A stretch of 64,000 nt of DNA from Thermaurantimonas sp046295455 (GTDB taxonomy: Bacteria > Bacteroidota > Bacteroidia > Flavobacteriales > Schleiferiaceae): the NCBI GenBank assembly GCA_046295455.1, contig JBKBNI010000011.1, positions 7,398 to 71,397 on the forward strand, given 5' to 3'. Positions within the stretch are counted from its first letter, which is position 1; every line of letters begins with the position of its first letter. A program made the position numbers and the translations under genes. This document shows, piece after piece, positions 1-8,155 of the stretch. Under the pieces are notes generated by a model. That model saw nothing but the letters and a program-made list of their open reading frames with translations, was not told the DNA's origin and did not search any database.

Positions 1-285
1 ATCATGCTGGGAATCATGTATTCCAATCCCTGGTCTGTGAGCGTAGGGGCTGGAATAGCCTTGTATGGTATCGCTTATTTTATCGTGCACGAAGTCTTTA
101 TTCATCAGCGGTTTAAATGGTTTAAATCCACAAAGAATATCTATTTTGCTGCTATATTGAGGGCACACAAGATGCATCACAAGCATCTTGTCAAAAATCC
201 GGGTGAGAGCTACGGGATGCTTTTCATCCATCCAAAGTATTTGCGCCAGGAACTGGAGTATCGCAAAAGGAAATCACTTGCATGA
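1..285 (+). CDS. crtZ: Beta-carotene hydroxylase-like protein (CrtZ family), 5' partial
   Basis: This is the C-terminal part of a membrane di-iron hydroxylase of the fatty-acid-hydroxylase/CrtZ family, which adds hydroxyl groups to carotenoid rings. The reading frame is open to the first base, so the N-terminus lies outside the window. The visible part has histidine motifs HEVFIHQRF and AHKMHHKH, which match the iron-binding boxes of bacterial CrtZ, and a hydrophobic segment just before the first box. Two of the family's usual histidine clusters are therefore visible; the earlier ones would be upstream. The family assignment is good; the exact substrate is inferred, since no other carotenoid gene is in view. 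Confidence 0.82.
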   Translation: MMLGIMYSNPWSVSVGAGIALYGIAYFIVHEVFIHQRFKWFKSTKNIYFAAILRAHKMHHKHLVKNPGESYGMLFIHPKYLRQELEYRKRKSLA

Positions 286-315
286 ATTTTTAGTTTTAGT
301 TTTTATATAAAAAAT

Positions 316-323
316 TAATTTTG
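316..323 (+). promoter_or_regulatory. -7 promoter element before tRNA-Leu
   Basis: TAATTTTG fits the Bacteroidota sigma-A element TAnnTTTG and sits 14 bases before the tRNA, which gives a short 5' leader. The -33 element is not clear. Confidence 0.5.
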
Positions 324-337
324 TTCGCTCGTTGTTT

Positions 338-422
338 GCCGAAGTGGTGGAATTGGTAGACACGCACGTTTCAGGGGCGTGTGGAGTAATCCGTGTGGGT
401 TCGAGTCCCACCTTCGGTACCA
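338..422 (+). tRNA. tRNA-Leu (anticodon CAG)
   Basis: The cloverleaf can be drawn by eye. The acceptor stem is GCCGAAG with CTTCGGT (one G-T pair). The anticodon stem is 365-369 with 377-381, and the seven-base loop TTCAGGG carries anticodon CAG at 372-374. The T-arm contains GGTTCGAGTCC. The long variable arm is typical of a class II leucine tRNA. The CCA end (420-422) is encoded in the DNA. Confidence 0.96.
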
Positions 423-425
423 TTT

Positions 426-450
426 AAAAAGCTGCTTCGGCAGCTTTTTT
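426..450 (+). terminator. Rho-independent terminator after tRNA-Leu
   Basis: A 10-bp stem (AAAAAGCTGC with GCAGCTTTTT) closes on a TTCG tetraloop and runs into a T tract, immediately after the tRNA. Confidence 0.85.
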
Positions 451-515
451 ATTTCCAGCTAACTAACCACTGAATGGACATAAGACGTTTTTTTTAAAGT
501 GAAAAATATTCTGTC

Positions 516-1361
516 ATGAAAACACAACTCATCCAACTATTAGCAGCACTTTTCCTGCTTAGCGGAGTACATGCACAAGACTACATTCATCTGAAAGACA
601 AAAGCTATATCAAGTGCAAAGTCGTAGAAGTGGGGGTCGATGCAGTGAAATACAAAAATTATCCAGTCAAAGAAGATGCAGCCATCATCTCCATCGAAAA
701 ATATAAAATCCTCGAAATCGCCATGGAAGACGGTACCCGCATTTCAATGGATCAGTCTAAAGATGGGGGTATCCATGCAGAGGAGTTTTTTTACGGACAA
801 AAAACCCAGGCAGTCAAATTCGATTTTTTCGCCCCCTTAAATGATAATCTGATTTTAAAGTATGAAAGAGTCCACCGACCGGGAAGGAGTTTTGAAGGGT
901 GGCTGGGAATTCCCGGGGTCGGATTTGACCTGGTAAGTGAAGACAACCCAAGACCGGCGGGAATTTTTATCGGAGCGGGATTAAAATTTATCTCCATGCC
1001 GGACTATGTGTTTTCAAACATGAGAAGATCACACATACTAAAAGGATACTACGTACGCCCGAGTGCGGTCTTTACGGCTCATTCATTTGACCAGGTCAAC
1101 AGCATCTGGGATCCCAACATTGGCCTGACTCAGGTAAAAGAACGTGTACGAGTAGTGGGCTTTGGGCTCCTGATCTATGGGGGGCGCCAATGGGTTTTTG
1201 ATGACATTTTTTTAATTGACTTCAATATCGGGATCGGTTATGGATTAACTTCTGGCGACAAAATCTCAACCTATGGTTTTGTAAAGCCTACTTCCAGTCC
1301 TTTGATTGTCAACAGCAGCCTCAGCATAGGATTGTTGTTCGATTCAAAAAAGAAGAATTAA
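516..1361 (+). CDS. Secreted protein of unknown function (281 aa)
   Basis: I do not recognise a named family. The protein starts with a clear signal peptide (residues 1-20, ending AQ), so it is exported. Residues about 22-75 form a short beta-rich module (DYIHLKDKSYIKCKVVEV followed by a KYKNYP segment) of a kind common in Bacteroidota exported proteins, where such a module precedes an outer-membrane or surface domain. The remaining 200 residues are rich in glycine and aromatic residues with alternating hydrophobicity, which would suit an outer-membrane beta-barrel. It stands alone between tRNA-Leu and cysS. Location is inferred from the signal peptide; function is unknown. Confidence 0.7.
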   Translation: MKTQLIQLLAALFLLSGVHAQDYIHLKDKSYIKCKVVEVGVDAVKYKNYPVKEDAAIISIEKYKILEIAMEDGTRISMDQSKDGGIHAEEFFYGQKTQAVKFDFFAPLNDNLILKYERVHRPGRSFEGWLGIPGVGFDLVSEDNPRPAGIFIGAGLKFISMPDYVFSNMRRSHILKGYYVRPSAVFTAHSFDQVNSIWDPNIGLTQVKERVRVVGFGLLIYGGRQWVFDDIFLIDFNIGIGYGLTSGDKISTYGFVKPTSSPLIVNSSLSIGLLFDSKKKN

Positions 1362-1554
1362 ACAGTAATCCTTAAATCTAAATTATCCCAGCACAAAATT
1401 TATGTAAATAATAGTGGCTGATTAAACTGATTTCGGCAATTGCTTCTGAGCCTGGATTCTAAATCTCAATCACAAACAGGAACTCGGATATTTTCATTTC
1501 ATTAAACAGACCGAAAGCTATTTGTTCCGATTTTTGGCCTGATAAAACCTCGAT

Positions 1555-3036
1555 ATGAAGCAAATGCAGCAGCATACAATCATGCTGTTTAATTCTTTAA
1601 CTGGTAAGAAGGAACGTTTTGAACCGTTAAATTACCCGTTTGTGGGAATGTATGTATGTGGTCCGACCGTGTATAATGATGTACACCTGGGCAACTGTCG
1701 CACGTTTATTTCTTTCGATGTGGTATTTCGGTACTTGCAGCACCTGGGATACAAAGTGCGCTATGTGCGAAACATAACGGATGCCGGACACTTAGAGAAC
1801 GATGCCGATGAAGGAGAAGACAAAATAGCCAAAAAAGCCAGACTCGAGCAGTTAGAGCCCATGGAGGTTGTACAGAGATATACTGTGGGATTTCACAGAA
1901 TTATGGAGCGATTCAATGTCCTGCCTCCTTCTATTGAGCCTACTGCTACCGGGCATATTGTGGAGCAGATTCAAATGATAAAAAAAATAATTGACCAGGG
2001 ATTGGCCTACGAAGTCAACGGATCTATTTACTTCGATGTCAGAAAATACATGGAGCGCGAGTCTTACGGCGAATTAAGTGGTCGGAATGTAGATGAGTTG
2101 CTTGCTGGCACACGTGAGCTTGAGGGTCAAAGCGAAAAACGCAATCCCCTTGACTTTGCCCTGTGGAAAAAAGCTTTGCCAACCCATATCATGCGCTGGG
2201 AATCTCCATGGGGCGAAGGTTTTCCGGGTTGGCACCTTGAATGTTCGGCTATGAGCACAAAATATCTGGGAGAGGTATTTGATATACACGGGGGAGGAAT
2301 GGATTTAAAGTTTCCGCATCACGAATGCGAGATCGCTCAGTGCACCGCTGCTCATCACAAGAAACCCGTGCGCTACTGGATGCATGCCAATATGCTGACC
2401 CTCAACGGAAAGCGAATGAGCAAAAGTACCGGCAATACTCTTCTGCCCCAAGACATCTTCACAGGTCAAAATCCCTTTCTCTCCAAACCGTACAGTCCGG
2501 CAGTTGTGCGCTTCTTCATGCTTCAGGCACACTACAGAAGTACACTTGACATCAGCGATGAAGCTCTGGCAGCCGCCGAAAAGGGCTTTCGCCGTTTAAT
2601 GGATACATTCACACTTCTGCGCGATATAAAACCCTCCGAAAAATCTACCATCGATGTACGTCTATCCGTACAAAAGGTGTACGATGCGCTGAATGATGAT
2701 TTCAATACTCCGGTAGCCATCGCCGAATTATTTGAAATATCCCGGCTGATCAATCTTGTAAGGACCGGTCAGGAAACGCTCACAGCATCCGACCTGCAGT
2801 TGCTTTCTGATGCTGTCAGTACACTGGTTTCGAATGTGTTAGGTCTCGAAAAAGATCAGGCTTCCGTGAATGAACCCAATAAGTTTGACGCAGTGATACA
2901 GATATTGATTGAAATACGAAACAAGGCCCGTGCCGATCGCAACTTTGCTTTGTCTGATACCATACGTGACAAATTACTGAAAGTAGGTATTCAACTTAAG
3001 GACTCTAAAGATGGAACCACTTATACATTCATATAG
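1555..3036 (+). CDS. cysS: Cysteinyl-tRNA synthetase
   Basis: This enzyme charges tRNA-Cys with cysteine in the cytoplasm. The class I signatures are present: HLGN (the HIGH variant) at residues 44-47 and KRMSKS near residues 286-291. C35 in CGPTVYND and the later GWHLECSAM segment supply zinc ligands. At 493 residues the length is normal. The protein also has ATG codons at 1564 and 1582; the segment MLFNSLTGKKERFEP matches the family N-terminus, so the true start may be slightly downstream of 1555. yidD begins three bases after its stop, which suggests one transcript. Confidence 0.97.
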   Translation: MKQMQQHTIMLFNSLTGKKERFEPLNYPFVGMYVCGPTVYNDVHLGNCRTFISFDVVFRYLQHLGYKVRYVRNITDAGHLENDADEGEDKIAKKARLEQLEPMEVVQRYTVGFHRIMERFNVLPPSIEPTATGHIVEQIQMIKKIIDQGLAYEVNGSIYFDVRKYMERESYGELSGRNVDELLAGTRELEGQSEKRNPLDFALWKKALPTHIMRWESPWGEGFPGWHLECSAMSTKYLGEVFDIHGGGMDLKFPHHECEIAQCTAAHHKKPVRYWMHANMLTLNGKRMSKSTGNTLLPQDIFTGQNPFLSKPYSPAVVRFFMLQAHYRSTLDISDEALAAAEKGFRRLMDTFTLLRDIKPSEKSTIDVRLSVQKVYDALNDDFNTPVAIAELFEISRLINLVRTGQETLTASDLQLLSDAVSTLVSNVLGLEKDQASVNEPNKFDAVIQILIEIRNKARADRNFALSDTIRDKLLKVGIQLKDSKDGTTYTFI

Positions 3037-3039
3037 CCA

Positions 3040-3300
3040 ATGATGGGTTCCCTTGTCAATAAAGTGCTCGGCTCTGTGATCATTATTCCGGTACGGTTAT
3101 ATCAATATATGATATCGCCGTTCTTTCCCAAAGTCTGTCGTCACACCCCCTCGTGCTCCGAATACATGATCGAAGCCATAAAAATATGGGGACCTGCCAA
3201 AGGAGGGTGGCTTGGATTGAAAAGGCTCTCACGCTGTCATCCCTGGGGTACTCACGGATACGATCCTGTACCTAAAAAAACAAACCCTACCGACTCTTAA
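3040..3300 (+). CDS. yidD: Membrane protein insertion efficiency factor YidD
   Basis: YidD is a small membrane-associated protein thought to help YidC/Sec insert inner-membrane proteins. The 86 residues match the family well: a hydrophobic N-terminal stretch, YQYMISPFFP, the conserved cysteine region with C33 and C39 (CRHTPSCSEYM), then GWLGLKRLSRCHPWG with C66. In many genomes yidD sits beside rpmH-rnpA; here it is instead the second gene after cysS. Its stop codon directly abuts the stop of the convergent phosphorylase gene. Confidence 0.93.
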   Translation: MMGSLVNKVLGSVIIIPVRLYQYMISPFFPKVCRHTPSCSEYMIEAIKIWGPAKGGWLGLKRLSRCHPWGTHGYDPVPKKTNPTDS

Positions 3301-4125
3301 TCAAATTCTGCTGAGTACTTCGAGGCCTCGCCGTATTACTTCTTCCATGACCCCATCCGGGTTGGTCGAAAATTCTCCGGTAATTCTATTGGCGAGGATT
3401 GCATTGAGTGACACCGGCCGATGACCCAGCAGATTACTCAATGCATATATGCCTGCGGTTTCCATTTCCAGATTTGCAAGGTTTTTTTCGGATATAAAAC
3501 CTCCACCTGTCCTCATCCAATCAAATAAAGTAGGTATCCTTACACTTCGTCCCTGTGGCCCGTAAAAACCAGATGTAGTCAAAGTATTACCCTTCATAAA
3601 CCCTTCTCTTACAAACAAATCCAGCAATTCAGTATCTGAATCTGCCCGATAAGCAAAGACACCCTCTCGTACTTGTGTCAGCTCTCCGAAATCGTATCCC
3701 GAATGCAATCCATCGACTCCCCAAGCTTCTGCACTGACAAGAAGGGTTCCTACGGGAATTTCAGGCCGGATTGCTCCTGATGTGCCCATTCTGCAGATGA
3801 TCAAACTTTTTGGAAAAGGGTGCGCAATCCGCTCAGGCAGCAGTACATTGGCCAGGATATCCAATTCGTTGAGTACGATATCAACGTTATCTGTACCTAT
3901 ACCGGTCGAGATGACCGTCATTGCCTTTTTCCGATATATTCCCGTCACAGTCCGGAATTCTCTGTGCTGACGAATTATTTTTATTTGATCAAAAAATGCT
4001 GCCACCCTATCAACACGACCCTGATCACCAACTGTGATGATTACATCAGCAATTTCTTCAGGTTTGAGATGCAGATGATAGATCGAACCATCGGGATTAA
4101 GTATAATTTCTGCGAGATTTTGCAT
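3301..4125 (-). CDS. Nucleoside phosphorylase (uridine/purine phosphorylase family)
   Basis: This is a PNP/UDP-family phosphorylase, which cleaves nucleosides with phosphate for base salvage in the cytoplasm. Visible features are the phosphate-binding stretch ITVGDQGRVDRVA near the N-terminus, STGIGTDNVDIVLNEL and, towards the C-terminus, NLEMETAGIYALSNLLG, which matches the nucleoside-binding E-M-E loop. I chose ATG 4125 (274 aa) and not the in-frame codon at 4170, because a TAnnTTTG promoter element lies at 4150-4157, between the two, and the family N-terminus begins at this methionine. Uridine versus purine preference cannot be decided by eye. Confidence 0.88.
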   Translation of the reverse strand: MQNLAEIILNPDGSIYHLHLKPEEIADVIITVGDQGRVDRVAAFFDQIKIIRQHREFRTVTGIYRKKAMTVISTGIGTDNVDIVLNELDILANVLLPERIAHPFPKSLIICRMGTSGAIRPEIPVGTLLVSAEAWGVDGLHSGYDFGELTQVREGVFAYRADSDTELLDLFVREGFMKGNTLTTSGFYGPQGRSVRIPTLFDWMRTGGGFISEKNLANLEMETAGIYALSNLLGHRPVSLNAILANRITGEFSTNPDGVMEEVIRRGLEVLSRI

Positions 4126-4149
4126 AGTACATTTTGTTGCAGAGCTGTG

Positions 4150-4157
4150 CAAAAGTA
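4150..4157 (-). promoter_or_regulatory. -7 promoter element of the phosphorylase gene
   Basis: On the minus strand this reads TACTTTTG, a full match to TAnnTTTG. It lies about 25 bases before ATG 4125 and so decides that start. No clear -33 element is seen. Confidence 0.5.
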
Positions 4158-4431
4158 TACTCATCTGCAAGAGCCTTGTTTATTCGAATGTATTCGTCCA
4201 CCGGCCTTCCTCATTATCCATAGGCCGCATGTTTGAGATTTCTGGCTTAGTTCACCGGTATTTTAAATTTTAACCCTGATCATAAACAATAGAGTGTGGT
4301 CCTGAATGTGGTCCTGAAAGATGTAGTAACCGAAAAAGGCTCTCAAAACTTTCAATTGAACGATACAGGTGTAATGGACTTATTTTTATCTTCAATTTCT
4401 AATGAGAGACCTTCAATCAGGTAGAATCATA
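4158..4431. other. Intergenic region without a recognised gene
   Basis: This stretch lies between the promoter of the phosphorylase gene and the stop of the next minus-strand gene. I see no convincing coding frame, tRNA or strong terminator. It contains a short tandem-like phrase (TGTGGTCCTGAATGTGGTCCTGAA) around 4300-4320, of unknown meaning. Confidence 0.4.
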
Positions 4432-4941
4432 TCAATGTAATTTGACATAGGTCTGCACATTGGTAATACCCAAAGCTCCGCCATTTGAACTTCCAAATCC
4501 ACCTTGTGGAGTAGGTGGCAATAATTGTATATCAGGAAACGTCTGAACGATTTCCAACCTCATGGTTTCACCAGAGATTTCAAAAATTCCCTCGCTGATC
4601 GTGGCGAATGGTATTTGCTGTTCTAACCGAATGCTCCAAATGTTGCCGACAACACTTCTGGACTGGGAATATATACCGGAAAATTGGCCTATTAATGCAC
4701 CGTAAGCATCCCATTGGCGCTCTATATATGTATTATCAACCCTAAAATCAAAGAAAATGGAATCGATCTGATGCAGTGTCGAAAGCAGAATAGATATATT
4801 ATCCCCTGAGGATTGCCATTTTCCACGAATTCCTAAAGACTGAGGAATACTCCCGTTTTGATTGCCGTCTTCTCTTTTACATCCTTGATTAAAAAGAAGG
4901 CATAACAAAACTGTTGCGCAGATATTTATTGGAATTTTCAT
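4432..4941 (-). CDS. Putative lipoprotein of unknown function (169 aa)
   Basis: The protein begins with a hydrophobic signal and a lipobox-like LFNQGC followed by charged residues KREDGNQNG, so it is probably a lipid-anchored envelope protein. I chose ATG 4941, which gives a standard short lipoprotein signal; the frame extends to an earlier ATG at 4977 that would add 12 non-signal residues. The body contains G-K-W-Q-S-S-G and alternating beta-like segments, similar to small lipocalin-like Bacteroidota lipoproteins, but no catalytic motif is visible. It is a single gene flanked by long intergenic regions. Confidence 0.62.
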   Translation of the reverse strand: MKIPINICATVLLCLLFNQGCKREDGNQNGSIPQSLGIRGKWQSSGDNISILLSTLHQIDSIFFDFRVDNTYIERQWDAYGALIGQFSGIYSQSRSVVGNIWSIRLEQQIPFATISEGIFEISGETMRLEIVQTFPDIQLLPPTPQGGFGSSNGGALGITNVQTYVKLH

Positions 4942-5301
4942 TTTTATGAAATTAGTGTTTTTCCAATTGTAAGACAACTCAAATATCTAAAACAATGAAA
5001 AATGAGCCAAAAAGTCAACATTTGAGTTTTTTTACTCGTTTACGGTGAAATTAATTAATATTTAATAGGAAGTCGGACTTTAAAATCACCACAAAAGATA
5101 AAATCCCACACTCTACGGTGTACATTATACTCTGGGATCGATTGTTCGTCAAATCACTTAGACTCTGGTAAAGATTTGAACTAAGGCTTCCTGCATGAGC
5201 AATCCCAGAACTTATTAAAAATACCTCAAGTATGCAGAGTATATGATTTTTTCATTAATGGATTTAGATGCATGATTTTAACATAAATTCACAAAGTGAG
5301 G
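4942..5301. other. AT-rich intergenic region upstream of the rplM operon
   Basis: No coding frame or RNA gene is apparent. The minus-strand side should hold the lipoprotein promoter, but no good TAnnTTTG match is seen. The plus-strand promoter of rplM begins at the right edge. Confidence 0.4.
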
Positions 5302-5331
5302 TTGGTATATTGAAAAATTCATGTACTTTTG
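5302..5331 (+). promoter_or_regulatory. Promoter of the rplM-rpsI-rpsB-tsf operon
   Basis: TTG at 5302-5304 and TACTTTTG at 5324-5331 are separated by 19 bases, which fits the Bacteroidota -33/-7 promoter. Transcription would start near 5337, about 54 bases before the rplM start. Confidence 0.65.
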
Positions 5332-5390
5332 CAGCCCAAATTTCGGTAAAATTAAACCAAAATTGGTCAAACGATTATAATTCGATAAAA

Positions 5391-5843
5391 GTGAACACGA
5401 TAAGTTATAAAACTCTCACGGTTACACCGAATACCATGGATAAGAAGTGGTATGTAGTGGATGCAACCGGTGTGACGTTGGGAAGACTCGCGTCAGTAAT
5501 TTCAAAAATTGTTAGGGGAAAGCATAAGCCATATTTTAGTCCTCACATCAACTGTGGCGATCATGTGATCGTAATCAACGCTGAAAAGGTAGCCTTAAGT
5601 GGTAAAAAAGCTACGGACAAACAATATGTCTTTCATACTGGATACCCGGGAGGTCAATACACACGAACTCCACGGGAGATAATGGTCAAAAGACCAGAAC
5701 GTGTGGTGGAATTAGCTATAAAGGGCATGCTTCCAAAAAACAAATTAGGCCGAGATCTATTCAGAAACGTAAAAGTGTATGCCGGACCTGTTCACAATCA
5801 TGAAGCGCAAAAACCCGAAGTTTTGAATATAAACGAATGGTAA
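5391..5843 (+). CDS. rplM: 50S ribosomal protein L13
   Basis: L13 is an early-assembly protein of the large ribosomal subunit. I place the start at GTG 5391: the resulting N-terminus (MNTISYKT, then WYVVDATG) is the form typical of Bacteroidota L13, and it gives 150 residues. An in-frame ATG at 5436 would remove this conserved part, and the ATG at 5268 lies upstream of the promoter. Core motifs are LGRLAS, RGKHKP and GMLPKNKLGR. The stop overlaps an ATG in the rpsI frame, and rpsI follows at once, so the two are co-transcribed. Confidence 0.95.
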   Translation: MNTISYKTLTVTPNTMDKKWYVVDATGVTLGRLASVISKIVRGKHKPYFSPHINCGDHVIVINAEKVALSGKKATDKQYVFHTGYPGGQYTRTPREIMVKRPERVVELAIKGMLPKNKLGRDLFRNVKVYAGPVHNHEAQKPEVLNINEW

Positions 5844-5851
5844 ACAACAAT

Positions 5852-6238
5852 ATGTCTATAATTCACGCAATAGGACGCAGAAAAACAGCTGTGGCAAGAG
5901 TATTCTTAAAAGAAGGAAGCGGCCAAATCTCAATCAACGGACGCGAATTAAAAACGTTCTTGCCAACCGGAATCCTTCAGGCTAAGGTACTTCAGCCACT
6001 GAAACTAACCGGAACTCAAGAAGCCTACGACCTTAAAGTAAGCGTCAAAGGTGGAGGAGTGACCGGACAGGCCGAGGCCATCCGCCATGCGATAAGTCGC
6101 GCATTGTGTACAATCAACGTGGAATACAGACCGGTGTTGAAAGCCGAAGGCCTGCTTACAAGAGATCCCCGCATGGTTGAGCGCAAAAAATACGGACGTA
6201 AAAAAGCACGGAAGAGATTCCAATTCTCCAAGCGCTAA
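5852..6238 (+). CDS. rpsI: 30S ribosomal protein S9
   Basis: S9 belongs to the head of the small subunit, and its C-terminal tail reaches the P-site tRNA. The N-terminus IIHAIGRRKTAVARV and the basic tail ending QFSKR are diagnostic. I prefer ATG 5852 (128 aa) to ATG 5837, which overlaps the rplM stop and adds five residues not seen in the family. It is the second gene of the rplM-rpsI pair, which is conserved across bacteria. Confidence 0.95.
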   Translation: MSIIHAIGRRKTAVARVFLKEGSGQISINGRELKTFLPTGILQAKVLQPLKLTGTQEAYDLKVSVKGGGVTGQAEAIRHAISRALCTINVEYRPVLKAEGLLTRDPRMVERKKYGRKKARKRFQFSKR

Positions 6239-6246
6239 TGGTGCAT

Positions 6247-6298
6247 TTAGCATCCAAACCGGTCGGATCAGAATACTCTGCTACCCACCGGTTGCTAA
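6247..6298 (+). promoter_or_regulatory. Structured RNA leader upstream of rpsB
   Basis: Nested inverted repeats are visible: TTAGC 6247-6251 with GCTAA 6294-6298, AACCGGT 6257-6263 with ACCGGTT 6287-6293, and CAGA 6269-6272 with TCTG 6277-6280. Together they form a three-tier hairpin with internal loops. It has no T tract, so it is unlikely to be a terminator. Its place 52 bases before rpsB suggests an autoregulatory leader that binds a ribosomal protein, which is inference. Confidence 0.5.
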
Positions 6299-6350
6299 GT
6301 TAAGTGCTTAGTCAAAGGAAAGTAAATAACCAAACAATCTATATTAAAAT

Positions 6351-7121
6351 ATGAATCAAGAAGAAGTAGTTAAGGACTTGCTCAACTCGGGCGTTCATTT
6401 CGGTCACCTAACCCGCAAATGGAATCCTGCTATGGCTCCATACATCTTTATGGAGAGAAATGGAATACACATTATTGACCTCTACAAAACAGTTCAAAAG
6501 CTTGAGCAAGCTGGAGAAGCATTGAAGAAAATGGCAGCCAGTGGCAAGAAAATTCTCTTTGTAGCTACTAAAAAACAAGCTAAAGAAGCAGTATCTAGCC
6601 TTGCAACAGAGCTCAACATGCCCTACATAACCGAACGTTGGCCGGGTGGAATGCTTACCAACTTTATTACCATCCGTAAGGCGGTCAAAAAAATGACCAA
6701 CATTGATCGGATGAAGGCTGATGGCACATTTGACACACTTTCTAAAAGAGAAAAATTACAAGTAGATCGTCTTCGATCAAAACTTGAAAAAAATCTCGGA
6801 TCAATCGCAGACATGAGCCGTCTGCCAGCTGCACTGTTTGTTGTGGATATTAATCGAGAAGATATTGCAGTTAAAGAAGCACACAAACTCAATATTCCAG
6901 TATTTGCCATCGTTGATACCAATGCAAATCCGTACGATGTAGATTTTCCAATTCCTGGGAATGACGATTCATCAAAATCTATCGCTAAGCTTTTAGAATA
7001 TGTAAAAGGGTTTATTCTCGAAGGATTGAATGATCGCCGTAACGAAAAGGATAAAGGAAATACAGATAAGGTATCCAAAAGAGCTGCAAAAATGGCAATA
7101 GCCGATGAAGGCGAAGAATAA
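6351..7121 (+). CDS. rpsB: 30S ribosomal protein S2
   Basis: S2 binds late to the small subunit at the head-body junction. Typical features are LLNSGVHFGHLTRKWNP at the N-terminus, ATKKQAKEAV, RWPGGMLTNF and the AIVDTNANPYDVDFPIPGNDD motif. The length of 256 residues is normal, with a charged C-terminal tail. It follows the rpsI gene by 112 bases that hold a structured element, and it precedes tsf, the order found in most bacteria. Confidence 0.97.
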   Translation: MNQEEVVKDLLNSGVHFGHLTRKWNPAMAPYIFMERNGIHIIDLYKTVQKLEQAGEALKKMAASGKKILFVATKKQAKEAVSSLATELNMPYITERWPGGMLTNFITIRKAVKKMTNIDRMKADGTFDTLSKREKLQVDRLRSKLEKNLGSIADMSRLPAALFVVDINREDIAVKEAHKLNIPVFAIVDTNANPYDVDFPIPGNDDSSKSIAKLLEYVKGFILEGLNDRRNEKDKGNTDKVSKRAAKMAIADEGEE

Positions 7122-7154
7122 CACCTATACTTAATAATACGCTAACAAATACTG

Positions 7155-7182
7155 CAAGGGCAAAACCATAATTTTGCCCTTG
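7155..7182 (+). promoter_or_regulatory. Perfect intercistronic hairpin between rpsB and tsf
   Basis: An 11-bp perfect stem (CAAGGGCAAAA with TTTTGCCCTTG) closes on the loop CCATAA. It is followed by TCTATTTAATAATAA and not by a solid T run, so it may be a partial terminator (attenuator) or an RNA-processing or stability element that sets the rpsB to tsf ratio. Confidence 0.6.
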
Positions 7183-7220
7183 TCTATTTAATAATAACCT
7201 AATAATCAATTACTTTTAAC

Positions 7221-8042
7221 ATGGCTAATATCACAGCAGCTGACGTAAACAATCTGAGAAAAATTACCGGTGCCGGAATGATGGACTGCAAAAAGGCACT
7301 CACTGAAGCAGAAGGAGATGTAGAAAAAGCTATTGACATTCTCAGAAAAAAAGGTCAAAAAATAGCTGCAAACCGCGCTGATCGCGCAACTTCTGAGGGT
7401 TGTGCACTGGCAGCAGTAAGCAGCGACAACACCTATGGAGTAATCGTGGCTCTAGCATGCGAAACGGATTTCGTAGCTAAAAATGAAGGCTTTATCGCTC
7501 TGAATAAGGCAATACTCGATCTAGCGCTGATGCACAGACCGGCTGATATGGAGGCTCTTAAAAGCCTAAACATTGATGGCATCACTGTATCGGAAAAATT
7601 AGTCGAACAGACAGGAGTAATAGGAGAAAAAATTGACTTAGCCGGCTATGCTGTCCTTGAAGGTAACTTCGTAACGTCCTATATTCACTCAAACAAAAAA
7701 ATTGCGACACTGGTGGCCCTGAATGCTGAAGCTTCTGAAGCGGGAAGAGATGTAGCTATGCAAGTAGCAGCCATGAATCCAATAGCCTTAGATAAAAATT
7801 CTGTATCACAAGACGTTATAGACAGAGAACTTGAAATCGGCCGCGATCTTGCAAGACAAGAAGGTAAACCTGAAAATATGATAGATAAGATTGCTCAGGG
7901 CCGTCTTGGTAAGTTTTTCAAAGAAAATACTCTTGTGGAGCAAGAATTTATCAAGGAACCCAAGATGAGTGTAGCTCAGTACTTAGAATCTGTACAAAAG
8001 GGGCTAAAAGTAGTAGGTTTCAGACGGATCGCATTGGGATAA
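7221..8042 (+). CDS. tsf: Translation elongation factor Ts
   Basis: EF-Ts is the nucleotide-exchange factor that removes GDP from EF-Tu. The N-terminal UBA-like domain is clear (residues 1-55, with LRKITGAGMMDCKKAL and EGDVEKAIDILRKKG), and the core motif ACETDFVAKNEGF is present. The 273 residues are the usual length. It is the last gene of the ribosomal operon and is followed by a strong terminator. Confidence 0.97.
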   Translation: MANITAADVNNLRKITGAGMMDCKKALTEAEGDVEKAIDILRKKGQKIAANRADRATSEGCALAAVSSDNTYGVIVALACETDFVAKNEGFIALNKAILDLALMHRPADMEALKSLNIDGITVSEKLVEQTGVIGEKIDLAGYAVLEGNFVTSYIHSNKKIATLVALNAEASEAGRDVAMQVAAMNPIALDKNSVSQDVIDRELEIGRDLARQEGKPENMIDKIAQGRLGKFFKENTLVEQEFIKEPKMSVAQYLESVQKGLKVVGFRRIALG

Positions 8043-8065
8043 TATTCTGAAGATTTTTATTGAAG

Positions 8066-8096
8066 CCGTCACTTTAAAAGGTGACGGTTTTTTTTT
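8066..8096 (+). terminator. Rho-independent terminator of the tsf transcript
   Basis: CCGTCAC (8066-8072) pairs with GTGACGG (8081-8087), and a run of nine T residues follows. Confidence 0.9.
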
Positions 8097-8101
8097 ATAA
8101 A

Positions 8102-8127
8102 AAAAGCTGCCTTTTCAGACAGCTTTT
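8102..8127 (-). terminator. Terminator of the exbB-exbD operon
   Basis: AAAAGCTG (8102-8109) pairs with CAGCTTTT (8120-8127). Read on the minus strand the stem runs into T residues, just after the second exbD gene. Confidence 0.75.
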
Positions 8128-8155
8128 CATTACTATTTTACAATGTGATGAAGAA

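Noticed and set aside
3820..4236. Plus-strand frame of 138 codons opposite the phosphorylase gene
   Set aside because: It is antisense to conserved phosphorylase residues and its own residues look random.
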